A stretch of 64,000 nt of DNA from DASQDN01 sp963825845 (GTDB lineage Bacteria > Acidobacteriota > Terriglobia > Bryobacterales > Bryobacteraceae). The notes below the pieces were generated by a model. The model did not search any database and had not been told where the DNA came from. It saw only the letters and a program-made list of their open reading frames with translations. A program made the position numbers and the translations under genes. The DNA is taken from NCBI GenBank assembly GCA_963825845.1, contig CAWGVL010000059.1:113868-177867 (forward strand), written 5' to 3'. This document shows, in pieces, positions 36,901 through 46,948 of this stretch (position 1 is the first letter of the stretch; the number at the start of each line of letters is the position of its first letter).

Positions 36901-37304
36901 TCCTTATACCGGACACGAGCATAGTGCGGCACAGCCGTTTGCCATTCGGCCGGCTTGTCGCCGATGAAATAGTTGCTTGTAATATCGAGCCTGTCGACAC
37001 CTTCCGTTTCGGGCTGAGCTTTTGCGCCGACGATCTTCATTCGGATCGTGGAAGCGTGGTCGTCCGGACCAAGCATCATCAGGGCTTCGGTGCCTGTTAG
37101 CAGGAACGTCCGCCCGGGCGTACGCGAAAGCCAGCGCACGCTCGACGAGGCTTGCCCTCGATTCGGCTCGAAGGAGACGGGCATTCGAACGTTGGAATCC
37201 ACCAGGATCTGCGTCCTCGCGGGAACGAGCTGTTGCTGGGGGACGCCTGCGGACATGCACACTATGCTCGCCAGCGTAGCTGTAATTCGTGATACAAGCT
37301 TCAT
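33945..37304 (-). CDS. Large secreted SBBP beta-propeller protein with Solibacter C-terminal domain
   Basis: This 1119-residue protein is intact. A signal peptide (KLVSRITATLASIVCMSAG) and an N-terminal domain (FEPNRGQ, typical of SBBP proteins) are followed by about eight SBBP repeats at ~240-670. Each repeat has YSTYLGG and a D-x-x-GNAYVAGYT unit. Next come a BACON-like domain (ASSQPWLKVASS near 745) and an IPT/TIG-like domain (ITSVSPNPIPKV near 805). The last ~200 residues (GLPGAVAPGEIISVTGTGFG to the end) match the Solibacter C-terminal domain TIGR03437. The protein is probably surface-exposed or secreted and may bind carbohydrate or partner proteins. ATG 37304 starts the signal peptide. 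Confidence 0.88.
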   Translation of the reverse strand: MKLVSRITATLASIVCMSAGVPQQQLVPARTQILVDSNVRMPVSFEPNRGQASSSVRWLSRTPGRTFLLTGTEALMMLGPDDHASTIRMKIVGAKAQPETEGVDRLDITSNYFIGDKPAEWQTAVPHYARVRYKEVYPGIDVVYYGSDRHLEYDFVLAPGADPGRIELAYDGADRMQVEKNGDLLLQVNGRTLRQVRPKVYQVQNGERREVAASYRIHSGNRVDFALADYDRKRELVIDPVLQYSTYLGQEGRDVAIAVATDRNGDIYMTGQTTSIRFQTGQTAQPVPGGRLEAFVARFNSSGELTWISYLGGRENDVGRSIALDDAGNVYVVGFTSSDNFPMRNPTYGEYKGGGADAFLTKLSGNGQQFVYSTYLGGTGYDDAFAVAVSAEGDAYIAGATESFDFPVRGGFQTGPSGGGADTFVTKIATARQSLIYSTYVGGNGQDYANGIAIDAQGNAYVAGYTTSVIFPTYQPIQSTMRGVQDAFLYKLNSAGRSLEYATFIGGSQEDLGFRVAVDSQGAAYLSGYTKSPDFPVKSPFQGGLGGMTDAFVVKVNPEGNAFVYSTYLGGSQDDFAFGNIAVDAAGTAYVSGYTASPNFPSVSPTQMSYGGGKYDAFVTRLAPQGNSLLYSTLIGGGGDDQAYALALDRQGQVILAGGTTSSNFPQARNTLTPGSIETDIFLSRISADTSVNFVTASAASVTFDYHQGTPTAPKTITIASAGAPVTFTVASSQPWLKVASSATTTPGTLTISLDPATLPVTSTTATASITVNAPSAANSPLTIPVVVNIAAVPVITSVSPNPIPKVSQDTAITLTGSGYQNGISLRVNNTAVPTQFVNATALQATIPGALLSVAQSLQLVLFNADGSQSAAFALPFAAAGPAVAATGIVNAASGLPGAVAPGEIISVTGTGFGTPQMVSGAFTDGQLPTQLAETRLLVDGVAAPLLYVGANQLGAIVPYSVNGRPSVTFEVEYRGQRSAPAAQVSVVAASPALFTQNSTGLGAASALNQDGSLNSVDNPAAAASVIVLFGTGEGLVVPAGPDGRQIVGTPPRPIQTVTALIGGVPATVEYAGGSAGAVAGLLQLNVRIPSGVTPGSSVPVVINVGGLNSREGVTIAVR

Positions 37305-37449
37305 CGTTCTATCCGGGAAATATAGCACGTCGAGCCACGGAGTACTAAAACGTAACCGTGGTTCGGTGTATTGCGGTCATCCGCCAGCCAGGATGTCCAC
37401 GAAACATTACCCGGTAGCGCTCTCCGGCAAAGAAACCAGTGATGACGAA

Positions 37450-38175
37450 TCAGACTTCCGGCTCTGACGTGCTCGCCGCCTGGTCGAGAAAAAAGACCGG
37501 TTTTCTCGCCTGCCGCGCAACAATCTGAGCTGGGTAATCGTGCGGGGCATACGGACCGTCGAGGATTAATTTCAGCGCTTCCTTTTTGTCCTCTCCCGCC
37601 GCGAGGATCGCCATGTTTCTCGCGGCCAGCAACACGCCGGGTAAGAGCGTGATACGCCACTGAGGAAGCTTCGCGACATAGACGGCTGCGGCCAAGCCTT
37701 CACGATCATCGATCAAAGGCTCGCCCGGGAAGAGACTTGCCGTATGGGCGTCGGCTCCAATGCCGAGATGAATTACGTCGAAGTGCGGCAACTCGCCGTC
37801 GGCAAGCTGGAAATGCTCGCGGATGTCAGCCGAATACCTCTTCGCCGCCTGCTGCGGCGCGCGTTCAGCCGGAATGCGGTGGACGTTGCGAATCCTTGCG
37901 GGACGGATGAGATGTTCCTCCGCCATGCGGTAATTGCTCTGTTCGTCATCCGGCGGAACGGCTCGCTCATCCACCCAGAACAGATGCACGAGTTTCCAAT
38001 CGAACCCGGCTTTCGCGATTGCCTTGAACATCAGTTTCGGCGTCGATCCGCCGGAGATCGCAAGGGTTGCATGGCCGTTGCCGACCAGGGCGGAATGGAG
38101 TAAATGCAATATGTGGCCGGCGCAGGCTTCGGCTGCCGCAGCGGCATCGGGGAATGTGTGGAGATCCGGCGTCAT
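37450..38175 (-). CDS. pgl: 6-phosphogluconolactonase
   Basis: This 241-residue SIS-related lactonase is of the DevB/Pgl family and hydrolyses 6-phosphogluconolactone in the oxidative pentose phosphate pathway. ISGGSTPKLMFKAI near 40, FWVDERAVPPDDEQSNYRM near 66 and HLGIGADAHTASLFPGE near 134 are the family signatures, including the catalytic His in the last. Its start overlaps the opcA stop by 4 bases. As third gene of zwf-opcA-pgl on the minus strand, its product immediately follows the Zwf reaction. Confidence 0.96.
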   Translation of the reverse strand: MTPDLHTFPDAAAAAEACAGHILHLLHSALVGNGHATLAISGGSTPKLMFKAIAKAGFDWKLVHLFWVDERAVPPDDEQSNYRMAEEHLIRPARIRNVHRIPAERAPQQAAKRYSADIREHFQLADGELPHFDVIHLGIGADAHTASLFPGEPLIDDREGLAAAVYVAKLPQWRITLLPGVLLAARNMAILAAGEDKKEALKLILDGPYAPHDYPAQIVARQARKPVFFLDQAASTSEPEV

Positions 38176-39164
38176 TGGGCTCCGAGCATCAACCGGCCGA
38201 GCCCGAGGGCGTCCTCGAATCTGGCATCCCGGCCCACGATCGCGAGTTCCTGACGCAGGGCTTCACCCTTATCTGCACGAGGAAATACCACCATTTGATG
38301 ATGTTGGTCGTCGATCGTCACATCCGCTGATTCAGGCGTGGTGAGGTCGATGGCAGCGCGGAGTTTCGGCCCCCTCAATAGCACGTGCGCAATGCAGGCG
38401 TAATCGGGACCGACACCCGGCGCGATACGGATCTTTACACCTGCCCCAAGTAAACTCATGAACCATCCGGCCAAATAGTAAACGGATGACGGCTCGCCAT
38501 GCGGGCCGTGGTGCAGGATTTGAATCTCCTCAAGATCGTAGACCGAACGCCTGCGCGTCGGGTTTTCGAAGATCTGCGATATCACCTCGCGCCAGGGTGT
38601 GAGCCGCGACCACACCAGATCAGCTTTGCGCAATCCGAGTGTCTGCGGTAACGCATGAAGATAGGCCAGTGCCGAGGCCGAATTTTCCATGGATTCGGAG
38701 TCGATGATCAATTTCGATACGAGAGGAAATAACGCTGTGAACTCCGGCAGCGGCCACAGTTCTTCACTCGGGCAATACAACACGACAGGAAGGTCCGGAA
38801 CGATGAGTCCGCGGAGCACTGACGTCACATCGGAGAAACTGGCCAGGCTACTGATGATCTCAACCTGCTCGCAGCAAATCTGTTGACGGCTCCCGAAGGG
38901 CATCCAGCATTGCGCGAACACTCGAGCCGACAGTGACGGTTCCGCGCAGGAGCGCACACGGAGGACGATCGCGCGACTCGGATGCTCGTGCATCAGTGAG
39001 GCGAGCATCTCGCCCAACTCCTGCGCGTCCCGCTCCTCCTCAACCACGACAATCAAGGTCATGGCGCAAGCGCGCAGCACACCGGCGGGTTCATCCTTAC
39101 CGAGGTCGACCCACAGGTTGCGTAGATCTTTCAAAAGGCGCTCAGGCCGGACCGCGGCCTCCAT
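38172..39164 (-). CDS. opcA: Glucose-6-phosphate dehydrogenase assembly protein OpcA
   Basis: This 330-residue protein is of the OpcA family, which promotes assembly and redox-dependent activation of Zwf in cyanobacteria and actinobacteria. The opening VRPERLLKDLRNLWVDLG, LIVVVEEE near 35, ADLVWSRLTPWREVISQIF near 185 and LHHGPHGEPSSVYYLAGW are typical. ATG 39164 overlaps the zwf stop as ATGA; ATG 39179 is the alternative. Being coupled to zwf supports the assignment. The gene is intact although zwf beside it carries several shifts. Confidence 0.92.
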   Translation of the reverse strand: MEAAVRPERLLKDLRNLWVDLGKDEPAGVLRACAMTLIVVVEEERDAQELGEMLASLMHEHPSRAIVLRVRSCAEPSLSARVFAQCWMPFGSRQQICCEQVEIISSLASFSDVTSVLRGLIVPDLPVVLYCPSEELWPLPEFTALFPLVSKLIIDSESMENSASALAYLHALPQTLGLRKADLVWSRLTPWREVISQIFENPTRRRSVYDLEEIQILHHGPHGEPSSVYYLAGWFMSLLGAGVKIRIAPGVGPDYACIAHVLLRGPKLRAAIDLTTPESADVTIDDQHHQMVVFPRADKGEALRQELAIVGRDARFEDALGLGRLMLGAQ

Positions 39165-40696
39165 CACGGAGTCCTCCATGAATGGCCGTTGCGGGCGAGC
39201 ATCTCGTCTGCGGCTTTCGGTCCCCAGGAACCAGCGGCGTAGTTCGGGAAATCCGATGGATGGCACTCGCGATAGTCAAGGATGGGCTGGACGGCGGCCC
39301 AACTTGCCTCGACCATGTCCTGCCGTGTATATAGCGTCGCGTCACCGAGCATAGCGTCAACCAGCAGCGTTTCGTATGCCGACGGCGAGCGGACCCGAAA
39401 CTTGCGCCATAGTTGAAGTCCATCGACACGTTGCGGAGCTTCATGCCCGCTCCCGGATGTTTGGAGAGAAACCGCATCGAGATTCCCTCGTCGGGTTGAA
39501 TGCGAAGGATCAGCATGTTCGGCGACGTGACGAGGGCTCCGGTCTGATTGCCGTCAAATGGAGAGTGTGGAGCGGGGTTGAAATAGATCGCGATATCGGT
39601 CACCCGCTTGGGCAGCATTTTCCCGCTCCGAATATAGATCGGGACACCGGCCCAGCGCCAGTTGTCGATGTAGAACGTTACCGCCGAGTATGTGTCCGTT
39701 TGAGCATTTGGATCGACCCCTTGTTCCTGGCGGAATCCGGGCACATCGTCGTTACCGATACGGGCGGGGCCGTACTGACCGGCGACACTGTGGATTGCGG
39801 CCTCCTCCTGCTCATGATGTGTATACAGCGGAGCACCTTCGCACGCTCATCGCGGACGACATCCGGCTCAAACACAGCCGGGGGCTCCATGGCCACAGTG
39901 GACATAACCTGCAGCAGATGGTTCTGGATCATGTCGCGCAAGGCGCCGGCTTCCTGGTAATACCCGCCGCGGCCCTCTACGCCGATCGACTCGGCAGCCG
40001 TGATCTGAATTTGATTGATGTAACGGCGATTCCAGAGAGGTTCGAAAATGCCGTTTCCGAAGCGGAAGGCCAGAACGTTCTGAACAGTCTCTTTGCCCAG
40101 GTAGTGATCGATTCGGTACACATTTTGCTCGTCGAAAACTTCCTGGAGTTTGCGATTCAGAGCGCGGGCCGTAGACAGATCGTGACCAAACGGCTTCTCC
40201 ACCACAATGCGCCGCCAGCCTCGACCCCGCTGTATTTTGGCGTAGCCGATCCCTGGGATCGCAGCCTCGTAGTGGCTCGGCTGAGTGGACAAGTAGAAGA
40301 GAACGTTGTCCTCTGTATGCCGCGACTGTCTGCACTTCTTCGAGGTGGGCTAGCGAGCTTCGTGTATGTCTCCGGGTCGTGCAAATCGCCAGGGAAATAG
40401 GAGAGATTCTGCGCGAAGTCGGACCAGAGGCGTTCATCGAAGGGCGTGTCCTCGAGAGAACTCCTGCAGACGCCTTCCTTCATCTTCTCGCGGAACGCCT
40501 CGTCAGTCATACCGGTCCGCGAGTTGCCGATGATGGCAAAGCCGGAAGGGAGGCGGCGCTCATAGGCGAGCCGGTAGAACGCAGGAATCAGTTTGCGCTT
40601 GGTCAGATCGCCATTGGCGCCGAAGATCACGATGGCGCAGGGGGGCACACGACGCTCAAACCGCAGCGGATCCTGAAACGGATTAGCTTCGGGCAT
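39164..40696 (-). CDS. zwf: Glucose-6-phosphate 1-dehydrogenase, about four frameshifts
   Basis: The joined protein is ~508 residues, normal for Zwf. The NADP site IFGANGDLTKRKLIPAFYRL is near 24. RIDHYLGKETVQN (active-site stretch with the substrate Lys) is near 183, and YIRSGKMLPKR lies in the C-terminal domain, which ends RNGHSWRTP. Frame breaks occur near 40345 and 40305 (around HLEEVQ), near 39810 and near 39400. All conserved parts are present. As the first gene of zwf-opcA-pgl it should be essential for NADPH supply by this route, so true inactivation is unlikely and sequence error is favoured. Confidence 0.9.
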
Positions 40697-40747
40697 TCGT
40701 GTTAGCAGGATAGCAGAGGGAGTCCTGCCCGCCGGGGTTGCGGCGGG

Positions 40748-42186
40748 CTAAAAACGGTTCGCTGCGCGCGTTCCGGCCGCGTCGCGGAATACTACGGCGC
40801 CGGCGTTGTTCGTCACTCGGCACTCTGTCCCATCGATGACGACCGAATACTTACCCTTTCGAAACGCCAATCGCCGTCCGGAGTCTTCGACAATCTCGAC
40901 GATATCGGCATTGGCGAAATCAGGATTTTCCTTGCGGAACCTGGCGAGCGCACGCACGAGAGGAAGTATTCCGTCTTTACGATTCTGCTCTTCGACCGAG
41001 ACCCCGTCATTCGCGGAATCGTACCGAGGCTTGAACCAAGTTGTCTGCGGCGGCTTCACAACCGACGCAAACCACGGGAAAGGTTCCCGCAGCGTCTCGT
41101 CGTAGAGTGAGATCCGTCCGCCTGGCCATCCCACTTGACGCCGCGCTGCATGACCTCATCGCCGTTGTACAGCACTGGATTCTTCGCGATCAGCAGCAGG
41201 AGATACATGGCCAAGCGGTATGCCCCGGGTTTGTCCTTCCGATCCAGAAAGGATGCCAGCCGAGGATTTGCATCGTGACTGGCGACGAACACAAAAGGAT
41301 CGAAACCGGTGGAGGATTCGGCCCATTGCTTCAGAAAGCCGGCCTTAGGTGTCACGATCTGAGCACGGGTACTACGCATGAAGGTGTCGTTCAACAAACG
41401 TTTAAGTCCTGGAGCGTAACGACGCGCCGTTGCCGCATCGCCGAGCACCTCACCTATGAGTAGCGCTCGCCGGTTGATCGAGTACACAAAGCGCGAGAAC
41501 TCCGCCCACCATCGATTCGTCCGCTGAGCATCGCTGTCATAGATATGATTTGCCGCGTCGAGCCGGAATCCGTCGATCCCACGATTCAACCAAAACTTTG
41601 CGATCGATTTGATCTCCTGCCGGAGGGCCGGGTTATCGAGATTCAGGTCCGGCATCGTGCGGCTGAACTCACCCAGGTAGCGCACGTTCTTGATCCGATG
41701 CCAGAGCGCCGGCAGCGGCGTGCCGTCATCATCTGTTATGAAGTAGAACTTCCTGTATGGAGAGGATGGATTATCTACGGCCTGCTTGAACCATGGATGC
41801 GCCGTTGACGTGTGATTAAAGGCGATGTCCAAGATCACTCGAACGCCGCTTCCGTGGGCCTCCTTTATCAATGCGTCGAGATCCGCCAAGTCCCCGTATT
41901 CCGGGTTCACGGACCGATAATTGGCGATATCGTATCCGTGGTACGTCGTCGTCGGGAATATCGGCATGAGCCACAGCACACCGGCGTTGAGATCGCGAAT
42001 GTAGCTGAACTGCCGGCGAATTCCTTGCAGGTCGCCAACAGGGCCTTTGGATGTCGCAAACGACCGTACAAAAACTTGATAAACGAGGTTATTGTCAGGT
42101 TGCGCTTTGGCGGTCCCGCTGAGGAATGCGAACCCGATCACGAATAACTGGTACGTTGTAGAAATGCCGCGAACTTTTCCTCTCAT
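40748..42186 (-). CDS. Secreted GH13 alpha-amylase-family glycosidase, one frameshift
   Basis: This ~480-residue enzyme has a signal peptide (TTYQLFVIGFAFLSGTAKA). The GH13 regions are in order: VILDIAFNHTS (region I), GIDGFRLDAANHIY (region II, nucleophile Asp), LIGEVLGD (region III, acid/base Glu) and VASHDANPR (region IV, with N-P replacing the usual H-D partner order as in some branches). After VKWDG the frame shifts near 41130 and continues GGRISLYDETLREPFPWFAS to the stop at 40748. It should cleave or transfer alpha-glucans in the periplasm. ATG 42186 overlaps the divergent Gfo/Idh start by 23 bases. Confidence 0.87.
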
Positions 42187-43104
42187 TCTGGCCGCCCTCT
42201 CAGCATACTCAGCCGATCTGCGAATCGGTATCGTCGGGACCGATACTTCGCACGTAACCGCATTCGCGAAGGCACTCAACACACCGGGCGCTCCGCCGAA
42301 CTTGTCGGGCGCTCGAATTGTCGCGGCATACAAGGGCGGCAGCCAGGATATCGAGTCGAGCCGGACGCGGGTCGACAAGTTCGCCGACGAATTACAGACC
42401 AAGTACAACGTAGAAATTGTGCCCGATATCCCGACTCTCCTGACGAAGGTGGATGCGGTGCTCCTCGAAAGTGTAGACGGCCGGGTTCACCTGGAGCAGG
42501 CGAAGCAGGTATTCAAAGGCAAGAAACCAGTGTTCATCGACAAGCCGCTTGCGGCGTCCCTGGACGATGCTCGCGCAATCGCCAAAGCTGCGCGTGACGC
42601 CGGCGTTCCGTGGTTTAGTTCCTCGTCCTTACGCTTCGGTCCGTTTGCAGAAGCGATGAAAACTCCTGATGCTCGCGCAGCGTTCGTATGGGGACCCGGC
42701 CCAACGGATCCATCTCACAAGACGGAACTCACGTGGTATGGATCCACTCTGTCGAACTGCTGTACAGCATTCTCGGACCGGGAGTCGAGTCGGTCACGAT
42801 GGTTTCGGACAAAGATTCCGATATGGTTGTGGGTCGATGGAAGGATGGGAAATTGGGCACGATTCGCCTGGCGCGTCCCTATGGACCCTTCGGCGCGACG
42901 GTCTTTGCAGGGAAAGACAAAGTCATTCAAAGTGACCCGAAACTCGTACAGGTCGACTACAAACCGATGCTCGAACATGTGCTCGAATTCTTCCGCACCG
43001 GAAAATCGCCTGTGCCTGAGACGGAAACTCTTGAACTGTTCGCGTTCATGGACGCGGCGCAGCACAGTAAGGAACACGGCGGAGCCCCGGCGAAGCTTCG
43101 TTAG
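42164..43104 (+). CDS. Gfo/Idh/MocA-like oxidoreductase, one frameshift
   Basis: A ~313-residue protein of the Gfo/Idh/MocA group common in Solibacter relatives. A short signal-like start (PRTFPLILAALSAYSADLR) is followed by IGIVGTDTSHVTAFAKALN and the NAD-domain stretch DAVLLESVDGRVHLEQAKQV near 106. The EKP-like motif appears as FIDKPLAAS near 130. After TELTWYG the frame breaks (~42720) and resumes HVVWIHSVELLYSILGPGVE, ending APAKLR at 43104. The canonical GxGxxG is replaced by GIVGTDTSH, as in the family's 'dehydrogenase-like' branch, so activity is uncertain. Its 5' end overlaps that of the divergent GH13 gene. Confidence 0.82.
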
Positions 43105-43220
43105 TTTCGGCCAATGCCGTAAACGATTAAACGGCTATACTACGAGTATTCGCACCCGAAAAGCGTACGCATTGTGGTATGTTTTGAGCAAACGCGGTGA
43201 TTAACCGCAAAAGGGGTACT

Positions 43221-46200
43221 ATGCTCAGACGTCTTATCGCCGCGTGCGCCCTGTCGGCGCTCTCGTTCTCACTTTGCGCCCAGACAACTACGGGCACTAT
43301 CCAGGGCCGAGTCACCGACGATTCCGGCTCGGTGATTCCCGAAGCGAAGATTACGATACTCAACGAAGCTACCGGTGTTCAACAGATTGTGCAAAGCGGT
43401 TCCGAAGGAAACTTCGTACAACCGTATGTCCTCCCGGGCTTGTACACCGTCACGGTCGAGAAGGAAGGCTTCGATAAGTCGGTGACTACCGGCATCCGTC
43501 TGAACGTGCAGCAGACGGTCGCGCTCGAACTCGCTCTGAAAGTGGGCAACGTAGCTACAACTGTGGAGGTGACGGCGGACGCCGTGCAACTCTCAACCTC
43601 AACATCCAGTGTTGCGACGGTTATCCAAGGCAAGGCGATTCTCGACCTTCCGCTGAACGGCCGAAACCCGTTTGCGCTCGCGAACCTTACACCGGGCGTC
43701 ATTCCCTCGAGCAACAACTCTGGTTCTACGCCATGGATCAGCGGCGGCCGCAACGCATCGAGCGAAATCACCATTGACGGCACGTCCGTCATCCTACCGG
43801 AGAATAACGTCAGTATTAATCAAACAGGCTATACACCGATCGTCGACAGCATCGCTGAGTTCAACGTCATCAGCAACGCGCTCGCAGCCGAGTATGGCCG
43901 GACGGGCGGCGGCGTTATCAACGTTGCCACGCGATCGGGCAGCAATGAATTCCACGGATCGCTTTTCGAATTTCTTCGCAACAGCAAGCTTGACGCAAAT
44001 AGTTGGGCTAACAATCGAAACGGTGTCCCCCGTGCCGCTTTCCAACGAAACCAGTTCGGTGGAACAATCGGCGGCCCGATCTCGATTCCCGGTCTCTATG
44101 ACGGCAAAAATCGTACATTCTTCTTCTTCGCTGAGCAGAGCACACGAACAAGAAGCGCCTCGAACGCGCAGGGAAGCGTTCCGACTGAAGCGTGGAAGCA
44201 GGGCGACTTCTCCGATCTGAGGAACGGAAGCGGCCAACTCATCACGCTGTACGATCCGCTGACGGCGTTCTGCGAATCTGCTTGCGATACGCCCGGGGCA
44301 GTATATGCACGGCTGCCCTTCCCCGGTAACCGTATTCCGACTGAGCGCTTCGATGCCGTCGCGCGTAATCTCCTGAAATTCTTCCCGTCTCCAAACGCCG
44401 CGCCGACGAATCAATACACGAACCAGAACAACTTCTTCGCGTCGGGCAAGTCGCCCAGCGAAGAAGACAAGTTCGACTCCCGCGTCGATCATCACTTCTC
44501 CGAGAAGTTCCGTATGTACGGCCGCGGGTCCTACTCGACGGGTTCGAGCGTGGGTTTCAACGCGTTCGGCAACATCGCGAACTCGCTGTCCGGCAATGGA
44601 TCGAACGACACACAGCAATACAACGTTTCACTGAATGGCGTATATACCTTCAGTCCAACAACGCTGCTGAACATCAACTACGGCTTCGCGCGTCAGGTGA
44701 TCATCAGTACTCCGTTTTCTCAGGGCATCGATCTCACATCGCTGGGCTTCCCGCAAGCAGTGCAGGATGCGGCCTCGCAGCAGAATCTCGAATTTCCCGA
44801 TATCCAGTTCGCGGGGAATACCAATCTTTCCAAGTTGGGACAAGCGACCTTCACAACGCTGAATATGATCCCTTATTCGCACATCATCCGGCCCGATGTG
44901 ACGAAGGTGTTCTCGAGCCATACGATCAAGTTCGGCGGCGAGTTCCGAAAGCTTTTCATGAACTTCCGCCAGCACGGGCAGCCATCGGGCTCGTATACCT
45001 TCAACTCCGGCTTCACCCAGCGCGTCATCGGCGCCGCAGCCTCGCAGACGCAAGGGAATGGGTTCGCTTCGTTTCTGCTGGGCATACCCGCGAATGGAAA
45101 CATGGAGCATACGTTCGCAACGGCAGCCGCGAGCGAGTACTACGGCTTCTACATCCAGGATGATTGGAAGGCCACGCGCAAACTCACGCTCAACATCGGG
45201 CTGCGTTACGACATCGACGTGCCACGGACCGAGCGCTACAACCGGCTCAGCTACTTCGACATCGATGCTCCTTCACCGATCGCCGGCCGCGTGCCCGGCT
45301 ACGAAAATCTCAAAGGCGCAATGCGCTTCACCTCGCCCGACCATCGCAGGCAGACTCCTACGGACCTGAACAATTGGGGACCGCGGTTCGGATTCGCCTA
45401 TCAGTTCACCGACAAGTCCGTATTCCGCGGGGCCTACGCCTTGATGTACTCCGGTTCGGTGATGCAAGCTGCCGGGACGTCAGGAAGTTCGGGCACGGAA
45501 GGGTTCACCGGCTCGACCAATATGCTCGTCTCGAACAACGGCGGAAGGACGGTTGACGCGTACCTCAGCAACCCGTACCCGAGCGGCTTCAACTTTCCTC
45601 TAGGCGCGGCAGAAAGCCCGATTGGCGGCGCCAGCACCAATCTAGGGCTCGGCATCGGATCAAGCTTCTTCAACGATTACCGCAACCCGGTCATCCAGCA
45701 ATGGAACGCAACCATCCAACAGGAATTTGGACGTGGTTTCCTGATCGAAGTCGGCTACCTGGGGAGCAAGGGACAACACCTGATCGACGGGGAAAGCAAT
45801 ATGACTTTCAACCAGCTCCCAGCTTCGTTCTTCGCACTCGGCAACCAACTGCTGAGCACGAACCAGGTGCCGAACCCGTTCTTCGGTGTCATCACAAATC
45901 CGAACTCCACGCTGTCGCGGCCGACGATTCCCTATAACCAACTGTTGAGGCCGTACCCGCAATACACCTCCGTAAACGCGTTCCGCAAGCCGCAGGCGAA
46001 CTCGCTCTATCACTCCTTCACATTGCGGGCTGAAAAGAGGTTCTCTGATGGGCTGAACCTTCTCGTCAGTTTCACCGGTGGGAAACTCATCGATGACGCA
46101 TCACAGACGGTGACCTTCCTGGGAGCCGCCGGTACCAAGCAGGATTTTTATAACCGGGCAGCCGAGCGGTCCATCTCCAGTCAAGATGTTTCACGACGGC

Positions 46201-46733
46201 TCGTGATCAGCGGCAATTATGAGCTACCTTTCGGACGGAGTAAGCCCTATCTGGCAACGGCTCCGAAAGCAGTTGATTTCGTACTCGGCGGCTGGCAATT
46301 AAACGCAATTGCCAGTTTTCAGACGGGTATTCCGCTGCAGATCAGCAACGGCGGGAATAACACACAACTGGGGTCACCCGGACAGCGGCCGAACAACAAC
46401 GGAAAGAGCGCCAAGGTGGATGAGCCAACGATGGAGCGCTACTTCGATACTTCGGTATTCTCCCAAGCTCCGAACTTCACGTTCGGCAATAGCTCCCGTA
46501 CCTCGCCCGATCTGCGCACACCATCGCAGAACAACCTGGACGCATCAATTTTCAAACGCTTCCGCGCGACCGAGCGAGCGACGTTCGAGTTCCGGGCTGA
46601 AGCCTTCAATGCCACGAATCACCCGATCTGGGCCAATCCCGGCACGGATGTGACAAACGTCGGCAGTTTCGGCGTGATCACAAATAAGACAGGCTCGCGT
46701 GTGATGCAGTTGGCGCTGAAGCTTCTTTTCTAG
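43221..46733 (+). CDS. TonB-dependent receptor with carboxypeptidase-regulatory-like domain
   Basis: This 1170-residue protein is intact. The signal peptide LRRLIAACALSALSFSLCAQ is followed by a carboxypeptidase-regulatory domain (IQGRVTDDSGSVIPEAKI), a plug (LDLPLNGRNPFALANLTPG; EYGRTGGGVINVATRSGSNE) and a barrel ending MQLALKLLF. AAAAGGGG lies 5 bases before ATG 43221; a GTG at 43197 is less likely. The gene is preceded by an A/T-rich stretch (43130-43195) that probably holds its promoter and is followed by a GC-rich hairpin. The ligand is unknown. Oar-like members in other bacteria take up proteins or large glycans. Confidence 0.93.
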   Translation: MLRRLIAACALSALSFSLCAQTTTGTIQGRVTDDSGSVIPEAKITILNEATGVQQIVQSGSEGNFVQPYVLPGLYTVTVEKEGFDKSVTTGIRLNVQQTVALELALKVGNVATTVEVTADAVQLSTSTSSVATVIQGKAILDLPLNGRNPFALANLTPGVIPSSNNSGSTPWISGGRNASSEITIDGTSVILPENNVSINQTGYTPIVDSIAEFNVISNALAAEYGRTGGGVINVATRSGSNEFHGSLFEFLRNSKLDANSWANNRNGVPRAAFQRNQFGGTIGGPISIPGLYDGKNRTFFFFAEQSTRTRSASNAQGSVPTEAWKQGDFSDLRNGSGQLITLYDPLTAFCESACDTPGAVYARLPFPGNRIPTERFDAVARNLLKFFPSPNAAPTNQYTNQNNFFASGKSPSEEDKFDSRVDHHFSEKFRMYGRGSYSTGSSVGFNAFGNIANSLSGNGSNDTQQYNVSLNGVYTFSPTTLLNINYGFARQVIISTPFSQGIDLTSLGFPQAVQDAASQQNLEFPDIQFAGNTNLSKLGQATFTTLNMIPYSHIIRPDVTKVFSSHTIKFGGEFRKLFMNFRQHGQPSGSYTFNSGFTQRVIGAAASQTQGNGFASFLLGIPANGNMEHTFATAAASEYYGFYIQDDWKATRKLTLNIGLRYDIDVPRTERYNRLSYFDIDAPSPIAGRVPGYENLKGAMRFTSPDHRRQTPTDLNNWGPRFGFAYQFTDKSVFRGAYALMYSGSVMQAAGTSGSSGTEGFTGSTNMLVSNNGGRTVDAYLSNPYPSGFNFPLGAAESPIGGASTNLGLGIGSSFFNDYRNPVIQQWNATIQQEFGRGFLIEVGYLGSKGQHLIDGESNMTFNQLPASFFALGNQLLSTNQVPNPFFGVITNPNSTLSRPTIPYNQLLRPYPQYTSVNAFRKPQANSLYHSFTLRAEKRFSDGLNLLVSFTGGKLIDDASQTVTFLGAAGTKQDFYNRAAERSISSQDVSRRLVISGNYELPFGRSKPYLATAPKAVDFVLGGWQLNAIASFQTGIPLQISNGGNNTQLGSPGQRPNNNGKSAKVDEPTMERYFDTSVFSQAPNFTFGNSSRTSPDLRTPSQNNLDASIFKRFRATERATFEFRAEAFNATNHPIWANPGTDVTNVGSFGVITNKTGSRVMQLALKLLF

Positions 46734-46746
46734 TCACTTACGCCGG

Positions 46747-46770
46747 AGGGGCCCGTTTAGTAGGGCCCCT
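46747..46770 (+). terminator. Terminator-like hairpin after the TonB receptor
   Basis: A perfect 8-bp stem (AGGGGCCC, 46747-46754, with 46763-46770) closes an 8-base loop, 14 bases after the stop. Only TTAG follows, so the U-tract is weak. It separates the receptor from the TIR operon. Confidence 0.6.
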
Positions 46771-46887
46771 TAGCGCCTGTCGCATTTACGGTCGAGACGG
46801 CCACCGGATATTCTCCAAGACACGGAGCAACCAGCATCATGTCGATAGGCCGGTTGTCGGTGGGCGTGCGGGCGAGGCTATATACTA

Positions 46888-46916
46888 TTGACAACCTTTT
46901 GGCTTGGCGTTAGCGT
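46888..46916 (+). promoter_or_regulatory. Probable promoter of the TIR operon
   Basis: TTGACA (46888-46893), a perfect -35 box, is followed after 17 bases by TAGCGT (46911-46916), a weak -10. Transcription would begin near 46923, giving a ~26-base leader with GGAGG (46935-46939) before the chosen TTG start at 46949. A perfect -35 with a weak -10 would fit moderate or factor-assisted expression. Sequence 46771-46887 shows nothing else recognisable. Confidence 0.5.
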
Positions 46917-46948
46917 ATAGAACACTTCGGTTCCGGAGGTGTCTGGTA

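Noticed and set aside
43794..44618. 274-residue minus-strand ORF
   Set aside because: Antisense shadow of the plug and early barrel of an intact receptor.
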